The notes: a model not told the origin generated them from the letters alone. Positions 41,367-50,613 are shown, numbered from the stretch's first letter. The stretch: 58,760 nt of DNA from a virus (IMGVR_UViG_3300037502_000670:1-58760); one strand, 5' to 3'. A program made the numbers and translations.

Positions 41367-41381
41367 CGAAAGGACAACCTT

Positions 41382-41555
41382 ATGTTTACCAGTATTGACA
41401 AGGCACTGACCGCCGCCGTCATGGGCATTCTGTTCATCATCCAGACCTACACGGGCGTCAGCCTCGGCTGGCTTACGCCTGACACCGTGGCGACGATCAT
41501 CGGTTTGCTGACCCCCGTTCTGGTCTGGGCCATTCCGAACAAGAAGCCTGCCTGA
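41382..41555 (+). CDS. Holin-like protein with two membrane helices, 57 residues
   Basis: GAAAGGA precedes ATG 41382. Helix 1 at about 7-24 (KALTAAVMGILFIIQTY), helix 2 at about 34-51, short Lys-rich tail (NKKPA). This is class II holin topology directly after the endolysin gene. Its TGA overlaps the next ATG. Confidence 0.75.
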   Translation: MFTSIDKALTAAVMGILFIIQTYTGVSLGWLTPDTVATIIGLLTPVLVWAIPNKKPA

Positions 41556-41800
41556 TGACGTGGCAGGAAACTGTTGCAACCGTAGTGATACTCCTCGGCC
41601 TCGGTGCCGGGGCGTATCTGGTTGCGCAGCGGCCTGCCTTCTGGATGGAATTTGGATCACGTCTGTTTGCAAATTTATGGCCAGCAGTATGGAAATATGT
41701 TTCCAGACGTATGTCACCAGAAAATGAACAACGGATGCGTGACTGTTACAGGCGCGGCGGCGAGTGGGATAACTTTCGCAAGAAATGCAGGTATAAATAA
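41555..41800 (+). CDS. Small single-pass membrane protein of the lysis cassette, 81 residues
   Basis: Begins MTWQETVATVVILLGLGAGAY, one membrane helix, then a basic amphipathic tail (WKYVSRRMSPENEQRMRDCY). Translationally coupled to the holin-like gene (TGATG). May be a holin partner; not recognised. Confidence 0.7.
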   Translation: MTWQETVATVVILLGLGAGAYLVAQRPAFWMEFGSRLFANLWPAVWKYVSRRMSPENEQRMRDCYRRGGEWDNFRKKCRYK

Positions 41801-43858
41801 ATGGCCGGACTTACACTTCTCCGCGTTGTGAGCGGCGACGAACTTGCAAGGCAGGAACGTGCCCAGCTTCAGGCCGAGATGGAAGCGCGCCAGCAGAACC
41901 CGGTTATTTTGGGTCTGGCTGCGCATCTGCGCACCTGCTGGGACGCCGCCCGCATGGCGAAAGACCCCATCAACGACATCATGCTCAAGGCCCTGCGCCA
42001 GCGAAACGGCGAGTATGAGCCTGAGAAGCTGAACGCCATCCGCGCGCAGGGTGGCTCAGAAGTTTACATGATGCTCACCGAGATCAAGTGCCGCGCGGCT
42101 GAAAGCTGGCTGCGTGATATCCTGATGGATAACGGCACGCCCCCGTGGGACATGCAGCCTACTCCCGAGCCAGACCTGTCGCCTGTCCAGATGGATGAGT
42201 TGAAGCAGGCATTTGCCGAACAGGTGATGATCACCATCCAGCAGACCGGACAGGCTCCGACACGTACCCAGATGCTGGAACTGAAAGAAGTCGTCGCCCA
42301 GCAGTTCCGGTTCAAGGTGTTGCAGGCGGCGCAGAACCGCGCTGACAAGATGAAAATTCGCATCGAGGACCAGCTTGCGCAGGGCGGTTGGGCGGACGCG
42401 TTCAACGAGTTTCTGACCGATCTGGTGACATTCCCCTGCGCTTTCCTCAAGGGCCCGATTGTCCGCCGCCAGCGGTTTTTGAAGTGGACAACCACTCCCA
42501 ATGGCCGCACCTCCGTGGAGCAGGGCGAGCGTATCGCGCCCGAGTTCGAGCGTGTCAGCCCGTTCAATATCTACCCCGAGCCGGGCATTACCCGGATCAA
42601 CGATGGCTATTTGTTCGAGCACCACGAGCTTCCCCGGCAGGCGCTGGCCGATCTGATCGGCGTTCCGGGCTATGATGACCAAGCTATCCGTCAGGCACTG
42701 GAGAATGGTCCCGAAGCATCGTTCGTGTTCGAGCCGACCGAGTACGCGCGTGAGGAGGAAGAACGCAAGTTCTACACTGAAATGCGCCCGACCGATGTGT
42801 TCGATGCGCTTGAGTTCTGGGGTAAGGTGTCCGGCAAGATGCTCCGCGAGTGGGGTATGACGGAAGCCGAAGTGCCTGACGATGCCAAGGAGTATGACGC
42901 GAACGTCTGGATGGTCGGCACGCTGGTGATCAAGGCCGTGCTGAACTATGACCCGCTGGGCGAGAAGCCCTACGCCAAGACTTCATTCATCAAGACGCCC
43001 GGTTCGTTCTGGGGTCGCGCCATTCCGGAGATCATCGAAGACCTGCAGAATATCTGCAACGCGGCTGCCCGCGCACTGGTTAACAACATGGGCATCGCGT
43101 CTGGTCCGCAGGTCGAGGTGAACCTCGAACGCATCCCGCCGAACGAAGACATCACCCAGATGCACCCGTGGAAAATCTGGCAGGTTCTCAATGACCCGCT
43201 GGGTAGTTCCGCACCCGCTGTCCGGTTCAACCAGCCGAACGACAACTCGGCAACCCTGATGGCCGTCTATGAGCGGTTCAGCCGTCTGGCTGATGATCAC
43301 TCGGGTATTCCCTCGTACATCTATGGAGACACTGATGTTCAGGGCGCTGGCCGTACCGCGTCCGGTCTGTCCATGTTGATGGGCTCCGCTGGCAAGGGTA
43401 TCCGTCAGGTCGTCATGCACATCGACCATGATGTCGTGAAGCCGATTATCCAGCGTCAGTTTGTTTACAACATGCGCTACGACGAGGATGAGAGCATCAA
43501 GGGTGACGCGCAGGTGGTGCCGCGCGGTGCTGTCAATCTTGCCGTTAAGGAAACTACAAACGTCCGCCGCGTCGAGTTCCTGAACGCTACTGCCAATGAG
43601 ATTGACATGGGGATCATGGGTCCGGATGGCCGCGCTGCCATCCTCCGCGAGATTGCCAAGGGGCTGCAGATGCCGGTCGATGAAATCGTGCCTTCGCGCG
43701 AAAACTTGGCAACCAAGAAGCGGGCCATGGAGCAGCAGGCTGCGATTACCATGCAGGCCCAGCCTCCGGGTCAGCCCCCGGCGGCGCAGAATATGGACGT
43801 GGGCGGCACGCCAGCGGGCGGGCTTAATGTGGTCGCTAACCAGCAGACAGGTCGCTAA
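41801..43858 (+). CDS. Portal protein
   Basis: 685 residues, the size of P22-like portals. Recognisable portal features: an N-terminal helical part, the crown-to-wing stretch with SPFNIYPEPGITRINDGYLF, an FWGRAIPEIIEDLQNICNAA helix before the stem and a long C-terminal helical and Gln/Pro-rich tail. Twelve copies would form the DNA entry ring and the seat for terminase and neck. Precedes scaffold and capsid genes. Stop overlaps the next ATG. Confidence 0.9.
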   Translation: MAGLTLLRVVSGDELARQERAQLQAEMEARQQNPVILGLAAHLRTCWDAARMAKDPINDIMLKALRQRNGEYEPEKLNAIRAQGGSEVYMMLTEIKCRAAESWLRDILMDNGTPPWDMQPTPEPDLSPVQMDELKQAFAEQVMITIQQTGQAPTRTQMLELKEVVAQQFRFKVLQAAQNRADKMKIRIEDQLAQGGWADAFNEFLTDLVTFPCAFLKGPIVRRQRFLKWTTTPNGRTSVEQGERIAPEFERVSPFNIYPEPGITRINDGYLFEHHELPRQALADLIGVPGYDDQAIRQALENGPEASFVFEPTEYAREEEERKFYTEMRPTDVFDALEFWGKVSGKMLREWGMTEAEVPDDAKEYDANVWMVGTLVIKAVLNYDPLGEKPYAKTSFIKTPGSFWGRAIPEIIEDLQNICNAAARALVNNMGIASGPQVEVNLERIPPNEDITQMHPWKIWQVLNDPLGSSAPAVRFNQPNDNSATLMAVYERFSRLADDHSGIPSYIYGDTDVQGAGRTASGLSMLMGSAGKGIRQVVMHIDHDVVKPIIQRQFVYNMRYDEDESIKGDAQVVPRGAVNLAVKETTNVRRVEFLNATANEIDMGIMGPDGRAAILREIAKGLQMPVDEIVPSRENLATKKRAMEQQAAITMQAQPPGQPPAAQNMDVGGTPAGGLNVVANQQTGR

Positions 43859-44085
43859 TGATCCGTCCGGACCCAGATATCGTCGCACGCTTCGCTCATA
43901 TTGCAACGCACAATCGAGAGGTTGTGCAGTGGCTGAATGACTGGAGACAACATGAACTGGAGCAGTTACCGAACATAGCACCAAATGTTGTAGCTGTCGC
44001 ACAAGGCAGATGCCAAGTATTGACAGAGTTGTGTAAACTTGTTAATAATTCCCGTGATTTCGTCGCACAATCGAATAAACGATAG
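43858..44085 (+). CDS. Small unknown protein, 75 residues
   Basis: Starts in the TAATG shared with the portal gene. Helical, His/Gln/Val-rich (HNREVVQWLNDWRQHELEQL). Its 3' end carries the capsid promoter (44020-44049). Function unknown. Confidence 0.7.
   Translation: MIRPDPDIVARFAHIATHNREVVQWLNDWRQHELEQLPNIAPNVVAVAQGRCQVLTELCKLVNNSRDFVAQSNKR
44020..44049 (+). promoter_or_regulatory. Capsid-gene promoter with embedded heptamer
   Basis: TTGACA (44020-44025), 18-base spacer, AATAAT (44044-44049), start expected near 44056, before the scaffold gene at 44125. The spacer holds GTGTAAACTT, the origin-type heptamer, between -35 and -10, where a bound protein would block or modify RNA polymerase. 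Confidence 0.7.
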
Positions 44086-44124
44086 CGACCAACACTAGCA
44101 CGCATACCGAGAGGAGCGTTTGTA

Positions 44125-45126
44125 ATGGCCCTACCCGAGCAGATCAGAAAGCAGACCGAGGCTATCAGTAAGTTGTACGCCGAGATGCACGCCGACGAAC
44201 AGCCGCCTGCCGACCAGCAGGAAGGCGCGGGCGCGCCTGACGCCACGACTGAAGAAGCCAACGGTGCCAATAAGACTGCACCTGAAGCCGCGTCTAACGA
44301 GCAAGGACGACCGGCTACCACCGCAGACGACACTGCTGAACAGCGTTATCGCACCCTTCAGGGTATGTATAATGCCGACACTGCCCGGCTTCGGGCGGAT
44401 AAGCAGGAACTCACCGCACGGGTTGAACAGCTTGAAAAGCTGCTTTCGTCCCTTTCGACACAATCTGCACAGGCAGCGCCTGTCCAGTCTAAGCTAATCA
44501 CCGACAAAGATATTGAGGAGTATGGAGACTCTATTGAGGTCATGCGCCGCGTGACCAAGGAAGAGACATCATACTACCAGCAGAAGATCAACGAACTGGA
44601 GAATACGATCCGTAATCTCCAGACGAGCGTTGTTCCTCGTGTCGAGCAGGTCGCGCAGCGACAGGCTCAGTCGGTCGAGCAGGCATTCTGGGCTGATCTG
44701 TCAGCGGTTGTTCCGGATTGGCGCGAAATCAACCAGAGCAAGGACTTTCACTCTTGGCTCCTTGAGGTCGATCCGCTGACGGGTGTTACCCGCCAGTCTC
44801 ACCTTGAGAACGCCCAGCGTAGTCTGGATGCTCGTCGTGTTGCTGCGTTCTTTTCTGCATGGCAGGGGAATACGGGCCACCGCATTGCTCAAGAACCTCG
44901 GGACGTTGCAAAGTCTCAGCTAGAGAAACAAGTCGCCCCCGGACGTAGCCGCAATGCTGCTGCACCCGTTGGTGATAAGCCCAAAACGTATTCGCCTTCG
45001 GAGATTTCAAAGTTCTTCGATGACGTACGCAAGGGTGTTTACAAAGGCCGTGAGACCGAGCGCGACCGTATTGAACGCGATATCTTCGCCGCACAGCGCG
45101 AAAATCGCATTGTCGCTAATGGTTAA
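44125..45126 (+). CDS. Scaffolding protein
   Basis: 333 residues: acidic, Ala/Glu/Gln-rich, disordered N-terminal quarter (about 20-75), then long coiled coils (about 75-180), and a basic C-terminal helix set (YKGRETERDRIERDIF), the classic layout in which the C-terminus holds the coat protein. Sits between portal and capsid genes. GAGAGGAGCG precedes ATG 44125. The cluster of acidic residues and absence of enzymatic motifs support the call. Confidence 0.85.
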   Translation: MALPEQIRKQTEAISKLYAEMHADEQPPADQQEGAGAPDATTEEANGANKTAPEAASNEQGRPATTADDTAEQRYRTLQGMYNADTARLRADKQELTARVEQLEKLLSSLSTQSAQAAPVQSKLITDKDIEEYGDSIEVMRRVTKEETSYYQQKINELENTIRNLQTSVVPRVEQVAQRQAQSVEQAFWADLSAVVPDWREINQSKDFHSWLLEVDPLTGVTRQSHLENAQRSLDARRVAAFFSAWQGNTGHRIAQEPRDVAKSQLEKQVAPGRSRNAAAPVGDKPKTYSPSEISKFFDDVRKGVYKGRETERDRIERDIFAAQRENRIVANG

Positions 45127-45139
45127 ACGGAGCACATAA

Positions 45140-46063
45140 ATGGCGTTTCCTGTCGCACCCGGACGCCCGAATTATTCCGGCAACTTCATTCCGGAAATCT
45201 GGTCGGGCAAGCTCATCGAGAACTTCTACGATGCCACTGTTCTCGCGGCTATTTCTAACACGGACTACGAAGGCGAAATCAAGGGTCAGGGCGATACGGT
45301 CAACATCCGTACGCAGCCCAACATCACGATCCGCGATTACGTCAAGGGTCAGAACCTTGTCGTGGAGAACCCCGACAAGCCGAAGCTGCAGCTTCTCATC
45401 GACAAGGGCGAGTACTTCGCTTGCGTCGAAGACGACATTGATAAGGTGCAGTCGGACATCAACCTCATGGACATGTGGTCCAAGGATGCGTCCGAGCAGA
45501 TGAAGATCAAGATCGACCAGCGCGTTCTGACTGACATCCTGCCCGACATCTCTGCCCAGAACAAGGGTGCGACCGCCGGTCGTATCTCTGCCGCGTTCAA
45601 CCTCGGCACCTCCGTGTCTCCTCTCACTGTCACCAAGGATGGTGCTGGTGCGACGACCCCGGTGACCGATCTGATCGTTGACATCGGCACTGTGCTCGAT
45701 GAGAGCAACTGCCCTGAGAGCGGTCGCTTCCTCGTGATCCCGGCTCGTATGGCCGGTCTCATCAAGAAGTCCGAACTCAAGGACGCTTCGCTGGCTGGTG
45801 ACAACCAGTCCATCATGCGTAATGGCCGTCTCGGCATGATCGACCGTTTCACGGTCTATGTCAGCCATAACCTCAACGTGTCTTCCGGCAAGTTCAGCAT
45901 CATCGCTGGCACCAAGATGGGCCTCACCTTCGCATCGCAGATGACGGAGATGGAGAGCATCCGTGCGGAAAGCACCTTCGGTGACATCATTCGCGGTCTT
46001 CAGGTTTACGGCTATAAGGTCGTCAAGCCGGAAGCTCTTGCGATGGCTGTCGTGCAGTTCTAA
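45140..46063 (+). CDS. Major capsid protein (HK97 fold, P22-coat-like group)
   Basis: 307 residues. Opening FIPEIWSGKLIENFYDATVL is typical of coat proteins of this podovirus/siphovirus group, with the long E-loop strand pair around residues 45-75, the spine helix after DMWSKDASEQM and a P-domain ending in VVKPEALAMAVV. Place after scaffold and GC-rich, strongly biased codons fit a highly expressed gene. Confidence 0.9.
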   Translation: MAFPVAPGRPNYSGNFIPEIWSGKLIENFYDATVLAAISNTDYEGEIKGQGDTVNIRTQPNITIRDYVKGQNLVVENPDKPKLQLLIDKGEYFACVEDDIDKVQSDINLMDMWSKDASEQMKIKIDQRVLTDILPDISAQNKGATAGRISAAFNLGTSVSPLTVTKDGAGATTPVTDLIVDIGTVLDESNCPESGRFLVIPARMAGLIKKSELKDASLAGDNQSIMRNGRLGMIDRFTVYVSHNLNVSSGKFSIIAGTKMGLTFASQMTEMESIRAESTFGDIIRGLQVYGYKVVKPEALAMAVVQF

Positions 46064-46076
46064 GGAGACCTGATCA

Positions 46077-46547
46077 ATGGTTGCATATACTGACAGCCTC
46101 GGCATTAATAAGGGTTCTGTCGCCCTTGCCTCCTCGTACACCAACCACTTCAATGTGATGGAGTACACCATCGACTTCGCAAGGATTGCTGCCGCTCGTA
46201 CGGCTGCTGGCGCTACCGCGCTGGCTGCTACCGATACGCTCGTGCTGGCCACTCTTCCGAAGGGCACCCACATCGTCGGCGGCATGGTTAAGCTGCTGAA
46301 GGCGGAAGGTGCCGCTGCCACCATCGACCTCGGTATCACGGGCTCGCTCACGCTGTTCGCCAATGACTTTGACTGCAACACCACGGTGGGCACCATTGTC
46401 GCTGGTACGACGGCTGCGGCTCTGACCGCTGATACTGCAGTGGTTATGACTGTCAACTCGAACAGCATGGACGTGGCCAAGGTGCTTCTGTCCATCATCG
46501 TGATTGATGTCATGGCCAACCCCGGTTCGATCCCCAACGTAACGTAA
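46077..46547 (+). CDS. Capsid decoration-like protein, 156 residues
   Basis: Small-residue, beta-rich protein right after the capsid gene (GGAGACC upstream). MVAYTDSLGINKGSVALASS and a C-terminal VLLSIIVIDVM strand. Such genes usually encode decoration or head-stabilising proteins. Function inferred from place and composition. Confidence 0.7.
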   Translation: MVAYTDSLGINKGSVALASSYTNHFNVMEYTIDFARIAAARTAAGATALAATDTLVLATLPKGTHIVGGMVKLLKAEGAAATIDLGITGSLTLFANDFDCNTTVGTIVAGTTAAALTADTAVVMTVNSNSMDVAKVLLSIIVIDVMANPGSIPNVT

Positions 46548-46551
46548 TGGC

Positions 46552-46567
46552 GGGGGCGTAAGCCCCC
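46552..46567 (+). terminator. Short hairpin after the decoration gene (attenuator candidate)
   Basis: Stem GGGGGC/GCCCCC, loop GTAA, followed by TCCTTTC. T content is low, so at most partial termination; it may set the ratio of capsid to downstream proteins. Confidence 0.5.
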
Positions 46568-46588
46568 TCCTTTCATAGGAGAGAACTC

Positions 46589-47155
46589 ATGGGTGTTTAC
46601 ACCGGTATTGCACAAGACAACCCTACTCTTAATGGGGGTACGGCTTACAGCCTGAACCTCGTTACGCCGTCCATCGGTGGTGTTGCTCTTGCTGCCACGG
46701 CTGCTGAAATCAATGCTGCTGCCGATACGTCGGCTCGGCTTGTATCGGCTGCCGACGCCACTCTGGCTGTTACGGTTGCGGCGCACGATCAGAAGATCGT
46801 CGTTCTGAACCGTGCTGCTGGTGTTACGGTTACGCTTCCGGCTGCTACTGGAACTGGCGCAGTTTTCCGATTTACCACGGGTACGACTGTCACGTCGAAT
46901 AATAACATCATCAAGGTGGCCGATAACACCGACGTGATGTCTGGTTCGATTTATGTGACTGATCAGGCTGCTGGTACGGGTACTGAGTTTAGCACGGTTG
47001 CGGCTAGCGATACGATCACGATGAATGGCACCACTTCTGGCGGCATCGCTGGTGGTATCCTAACCCTGATCGACGTTGCGGCCAACCTGTATGCGGTGCA
47101 TGGTAACATCATCGGTACGGGTGTTGAAGTTACACCGTTCAGCGCGACTGTCTAA
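46589..47155 (+). CDS. Beta-rich virion protein, 188 residues
   Basis: Thr/Ala/Gly/Asn-rich with long beta stretches (IVVLNRAAGVTVTLPAATGT), typical of head-fibre or decoration proteins in this place. GGAGAGAAC precedes ATG 46589. No enzymatic motif. Confidence 0.7.
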   Translation: MGVYTGIAQDNPTLNGGTAYSLNLVTPSIGGVALAATAAEINAAADTSARLVSAADATLAVTVAAHDQKIVVLNRAAGVTVTLPAATGTGAVFRFTTGTTVTSNNNIIKVADNTDVMSGSIYVTDQAAGTGTEFSTVAASDTITMNGTTSGGIAGGILTLIDVAANLYAVHGNIIGTGVEVTPFSATV

Positions 47156-47157
47156 TA

Positions 47158-47179
47158 GTAGGGGGCCCCGGCCCCCTAC
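47158..47179 (+). terminator. GC-rich hairpin terminator/attenuator after the head genes
   Basis: GTAGGGGGCC and GGCCCCCTAC form a 22-base palindrome (47158-47179; effective 9-bp stem with 4-base loop) followed by CTTCTTATTC. Lies 3 bases after the stop. The T-rich but broken tract suggests partial termination between head and fibre/neck genes. Confidence 0.7.
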
Positions 47180-47200
47180 CTTCTTATTCAAGAGGGACAT

Positions 47201-48256
47201 ATGCCGACATCACTTACAGGCTCCAAGGTACGCGATACGTACGGGCAGCTTCTGCATCTTGATGGCGGTGTAGCCGCTAGCGAAAAGCCGGTCAGGACTG
47301 GCGACGGCGTTGCCACTGCGCTGAACGTCGGCAATGCGTCCGTCTCTGTTGGCAATGTCCGGCTTACCGGCAACTCCATTTCTCCTGTCGTGCCTGCCAG
47401 CGGGCTGGCTATTTCGTCTCCGACGATCACGGGTGGCAGCATTACCGGCATTACCGATCTTGCTGTTGCAGACGGTGGAACCGGTTCATCGACTGCCGTT
47501 GGTGCGCGGACCAATCTCGGCCTTTCCATCGGTACGGATGTTCAGGCGTTCGATGCTACGCTTCAATCCTTGTCGGCTCTCGGCACGGCTGCCGACCGTT
47601 ATGCTTATACGACTGGTGTCGATACGTGGGCTGAAGGAACGATTACCGCTGCTGGTCGCGCTATTCTCGATGACGCTGATGCTGCAGCGCAGCGTACGAC
47701 CCTTGGCCTCGGAACCATTGCCACGCAGGCAGCAAACAACGTAGCCATCACTGGCGGCACCATGTCATTTGGTGTTCTGTCTGGCCGCGCGTTTGGTATG
47801 TTCTCGGATGTCACGGATCAGACCGGCAATGTCAGCACGCCAACTGCTGTTAAGTTTGGTACTGACGAGATCACGGGCAACGGTATTTCTATCGTCACAG
47901 ACGGTACGAACCTGACCCGGATTACTTTTGCTGCCGCCGGTACATATATGGTTGCGCCAAACTTGCAACTTTATAACTCTGATAACTCTGACCACGATGT
48001 TACTATTTGGCTTCGTAAGAACGGAACCGACGTTGTGCGGTCTGCTACGCGGGTTACAGTGCCTAAATCTACCGATGGTGGTAGCACATTCTTCCAGATC
48101 GTGTTTTATGATACGGTCACTGCTGGCCAGTACATCGAGGTGATGTGGCTCCCTGAAAACGTAGCGGTTACGATTGACCACACGGCTGCCGCCGCTGGTC
48201 CGCCTGCAGTGCCTGCCATTCCGTCCGCCATCGTGGTGGCCGAGAGAATTGCATAA
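47201..48256 (+). CDS. Head-fibre-like protein with C-terminal jelly-roll-like domain, 351 residues
   Basis: N-terminal 25 residues polar, then fibre shaft repeats (DLAVADGGTGSSTAVGARTN and a second weaker copy ending RTTLGLG), then from about residue 205 a beta-sandwich with GTYMVAPNLQLYNSDNSDHD and FFQIVFYDTVTAGQYIEVMW, the pattern of C1q/TNF-like tips. Encoded among head genes, so a capsid fibre is more likely than a tail fibre. Confidence 0.75.
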   Translation: MPTSLTGSKVRDTYGQLLHLDGGVAASEKPVRTGDGVATALNVGNASVSVGNVRLTGNSISPVVPASGLAISSPTITGGSITGITDLAVADGGTGSSTAVGARTNLGLSIGTDVQAFDATLQSLSALGTAADRYAYTTGVDTWAEGTITAAGRAILDDADAAAQRTTLGLGTIATQAANNVAITGGTMSFGVLSGRAFGMFSDVTDQTGNVSTPTAVKFGTDEITGNGISIVTDGTNLTRITFAAAGTYMVAPNLQLYNSDNSDHDVTIWLRKNGTDVVRSATRVTVPKSTDGGSTFFQIVFYDTVTAGQYIEVMWLPENVAVTIDHTAAAAGPPAVPAIPSAIVVAERIA

Positions 48257-48279
48257 CAAGCCATTATAGGAGAGACATC

Positions 48280-48906
48280 ATGGCTAGTATTACTAATAAA
48301 ACTGGTAAGGGCGACCTCCAGATGAGCGAGCAGAAAAAGAACCGCTTGTCTGGTGGTTTTGACTACGGCACCATTAGATACAGCAAGCCGATTGGTCCTG
48401 TTAACCAGCCCAAAAAGACCGCAGAGATCGACATCCGTGGTTACCTCGGTGATGAGCGTACCGGTATTCGCAAGACTGGCGTTGGTATGCGCAAGTCAGT
48501 TGCTCAGCGCATGGAAGAGTATAGCCAGAAGCAGTTGGCTAAAATTAAGTCCAAGGCTCCTGCCGCTGCCAAGCCGAAGGCTCCCGCCCGTAAGCCTACC
48601 CAGATCAATGTTCCCGGTGGCGGTCTCCGCACCGCTAAGTCTTCTGGTGGCGTGATGTCTGCCTCGCAGGCTCGTTCCATGGCACCGGGCAACTACAGCA
48701 AGGGCAAGGTCTCGATGGGTGGCAAGACCTACACGGGCTTTACCGTGTCGTCGCGTACCGACAGCAAGGGCCGCACTACCAAAAGCGTCGGCAACTGGAC
48801 CTCTACGCCTAACGCCGGTCGTTCGTTTGGTAAGAACGATGTGGCTGGCCCGACTAAAAATGCCGCTGGTAAGAATGCTTCGTCCATGACGGGTAAGAAG
48901 AAATGA
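48280..48906 (+). CDS. Basic low-complexity protein, 208 residues
   Basis: AGGAGAG precedes ATG 48280. Lys/Ala/Pro-rich centre (KSKAPAAAKPKAPARKPTQ) and a Gly/Ser/Lys C-terminus; resembles in composition the protein at 31923. Possibly a capsid-lumen or DNA-associated virion protein. Not recognised. Confidence 0.68.
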   Translation: MASITNKTGKGDLQMSEQKKNRLSGGFDYGTIRYSKPIGPVNQPKKTAEIDIRGYLGDERTGIRKTGVGMRKSVAQRMEEYSQKQLAKIKSKAPAAAKPKAPARKPTQINVPGGGLRTAKSSGGVMSASQARSMAPGNYSKGKVSMGGKTYTGFTVSSRTDSKGRTTKSVGNWTSTPNAGRSFGKNDVAGPTKNAAGKNASSMTGKKK

Positions 48907-49178
48907 AGATTTGGCTCCAGCACGTTGAGGACGGATCGCTATACGACTGGCATGAACTCCTCGCCAAACATCCAAAGCTCCGTGTAGTCTCGGACGAAGA
49001 ACTGTTCCCTGAGAAGTATGCCCCGCCGCAGATCATCGCCAAGATGGAAGAGATCAAGGCCAAGCATACGGAACAGCTTGGGCTTTTCACGGATATGATC
49101 CCTGAAGAGCCTGCCCCCGTGGCTAACGAAGAACTGAACACTGAAGTTACCGTCCGCACGAGGAAGCGTCACAAGTGA
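48903..49178 (+). CDS. Small unknown protein, 91 residues
   Basis: ATG 48903 overlaps the previous stop (ATGA). Begins MKIWLQHVEDGSLYDWHELL; middle acidic helical, C-terminus basic. Lies directly before the neck genes; its stop overlaps the next GTG. Function unknown. Confidence 0.7.
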   Translation: MKIWLQHVEDGSLYDWHELLAKHPKLRVVSDEELFPEKYAPPQIIAKMEEIKAKHTEQLGLFTDMIPEEPAPVANEELNTEVTVRTRKRHK

Positions 49179-49840
49179 CACCTTCTGATATCATAGTCGA
49201 GTGCCGTCGATTGCTGAATGACACGCTTGTACCGTATCGTTACAGCGATACGATGCTACTCGGCTATGTTAATCAGACGCTCAAGCGCACGGCAGTTCTT
49301 CGTCCTGACCTGTTTGGTGAAACTGGCGACATTACCGTAGTTGCCAACAATGCCCTGCAGTCTCTCCCTGCAGATGCACATCGCCTGATCGACATCTTTC
49401 AGGTCAAGAACGGTGATACGGTAACGGAAGTTGATCGGGAAACCATGTCGCGTAACCATCCTTCGTGGATGTCTGATGCCGCTGGTACTCCGGTCAACTT
49501 CATGCGCCATGTGCGTAATCCCACCAAGTTCTTTCTGTACCCAAGGCCGTCCGCAAACGTCACCCTTGTCGGTGAGTATGCCAAGACGCCTATCGACTAT
49601 ACGATCAACCAGACCATTGACCAGCCGCCGACAAGTTTCTTCGGAGCCTTGGTTGATGGGGTGCTGTTCCTCGCATCGTCGGTCGATGACGAGCATGTGA
49701 ACTCTGGCCGCGCCAAGTTGTTCCTCGATAGCTTTACCCAGCAGCTTGGTGTTTCCCTGCAGAACCGCGCGCTCAATGACAGCAAGATGGCTGGGCTCAC
49801 TGCAGCCCCGCCTGTCGCGCAGCTTGGTGAGGTGTACTGA
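49175..49840 (+). CDS. Head-to-tail adaptor-like protein (resembles DUF6682)
   Basis: 221 residues from GTG 49175 (GTGA overlap). The opening SDIIVECRRLLNDTLVPYRY followed by SDTMLLGYVNQTLKR is the helical hairpin of phage connector proteins, and the family resembles DUF6682 from memory. With the next gene it occupies the place of the T7 tail tubular protein A / P22 gp4-type adaptor. Stop overlaps the next start. Confidence 0.75.
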   Translation: MTPSDIIVECRRLLNDTLVPYRYSDTMLLGYVNQTLKRTAVLRPDLFGETGDITVVANNALQSLPADAHRLIDIFQVKNGDTVTEVDRETMSRNHPSWMSDAAGTPVNFMRHVRNPTKFFLYPRPSANVTLVGEYAKTPIDYTINQTIDQPPTSFFGALVDGVLFLASSVDDEHVNSGRAKLFLDSFTQQLGVSLQNRALNDSKMAGLTAAPPVAQLGEVY

Positions 49841-50610
49841 TGTCTACCCGCCTGTTCACGTCTCTGCTGCCCAAGATCATGCCGTCCGTACCGGGCGCGC
49901 CGCAGCCGCTTATCCTGCAGTATATTCGTGACGTGGCTATCCGGGCCTGCGAGACTTCCCTTGCATGGCGTTACGTGCAGCCTACGTTCGATATCCAGCC
50001 GGGGTCATACATCAACTACTTCAACAAGCCGCAGGACACCGAAGTCCATGTCTTGTTCCGGGCTACGTGCAACGGCAATATCCTTCGTCGCGCCACGCTG
50101 GAAGACGCCATCGACATGTATCCGGAGTGGGCTGACCAGTTCAACGGGCTGAGTGCCGATGAGATTTGGGCCCTGACGCCGACGACGAGTATCAACGAAG
50201 ACGAATACAATGACGTGCAGTTCAACGGTACGAACACCGTAACCCTGCCGACCGAAGCCACTGAGAATGGCGGTGAACCCCGCGTCATTACCCAGATCAG
50301 CCCAGACCAATATGTTGTCCTGCCTATGCCGGGCACCGATAGTATTTATACGATCCGGATGTTTTATGCCCTGAAGCCGACCCGCACTGCTGCAGGCATG
50401 GACGACGTGGTGATGAACGAACTTGAGGATGTCATCGTCCATGGTGCGCTGCAGCAGCTTCTGGTAATGCCGAAGGTCGTGTGGAACGACAACACGCTGG
50501 CTTCCTACCATGCCCGACAGTATCTGGCCCGCATCAACGAACGCCGTGCCCGGTTCAATCTCAATAACAGCCGCAGCAGCATGACTGCACGCGGCCACGG
50601 GTTTGCATAA
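49840..50610 (+). CDS. Neck/tail adaptor protein, 256 residues
   Basis: Starts with a helical segment (FTSLLPKIMPSVPGAPQPLI), contains a beta-rich middle and ends in a helical arm (YHARQYLARINERRARFNLN). This is the layout of the adaptor between connector and nozzle in podoviruses, and it precedes the nozzle gene by 3 bases. Family not named. Confidence 0.72.
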   Translation: MSTRLFTSLLPKIMPSVPGAPQPLILQYIRDVAIRACETSLAWRYVQPTFDIQPGSYINYFNKPQDTEVHVLFRATCNGNILRRATLEDAIDMYPEWADQFNGLSADEIWALTPTTSINEDEYNDVQFNGTNTVTLPTEATENGGEPRVITQISPDQYVVLPMPGTDSIYTIRMFYALKPTRTAAGMDDVVMNELEDVIVHGALQQLLVMPKVVWNDNTLASYHARQYLARINERRARFNLNNSRSSMTARGHGFA

Positions 50611-50613
50611 CGA

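Noticed and set aside
45116-46786. Long minus-strand open frame (556 codons) opposite the capsid genes
   Set aside because: Shadow of the highly biased capsid and decoration genes; spans several real genes on the other strand and has no signal of its own.
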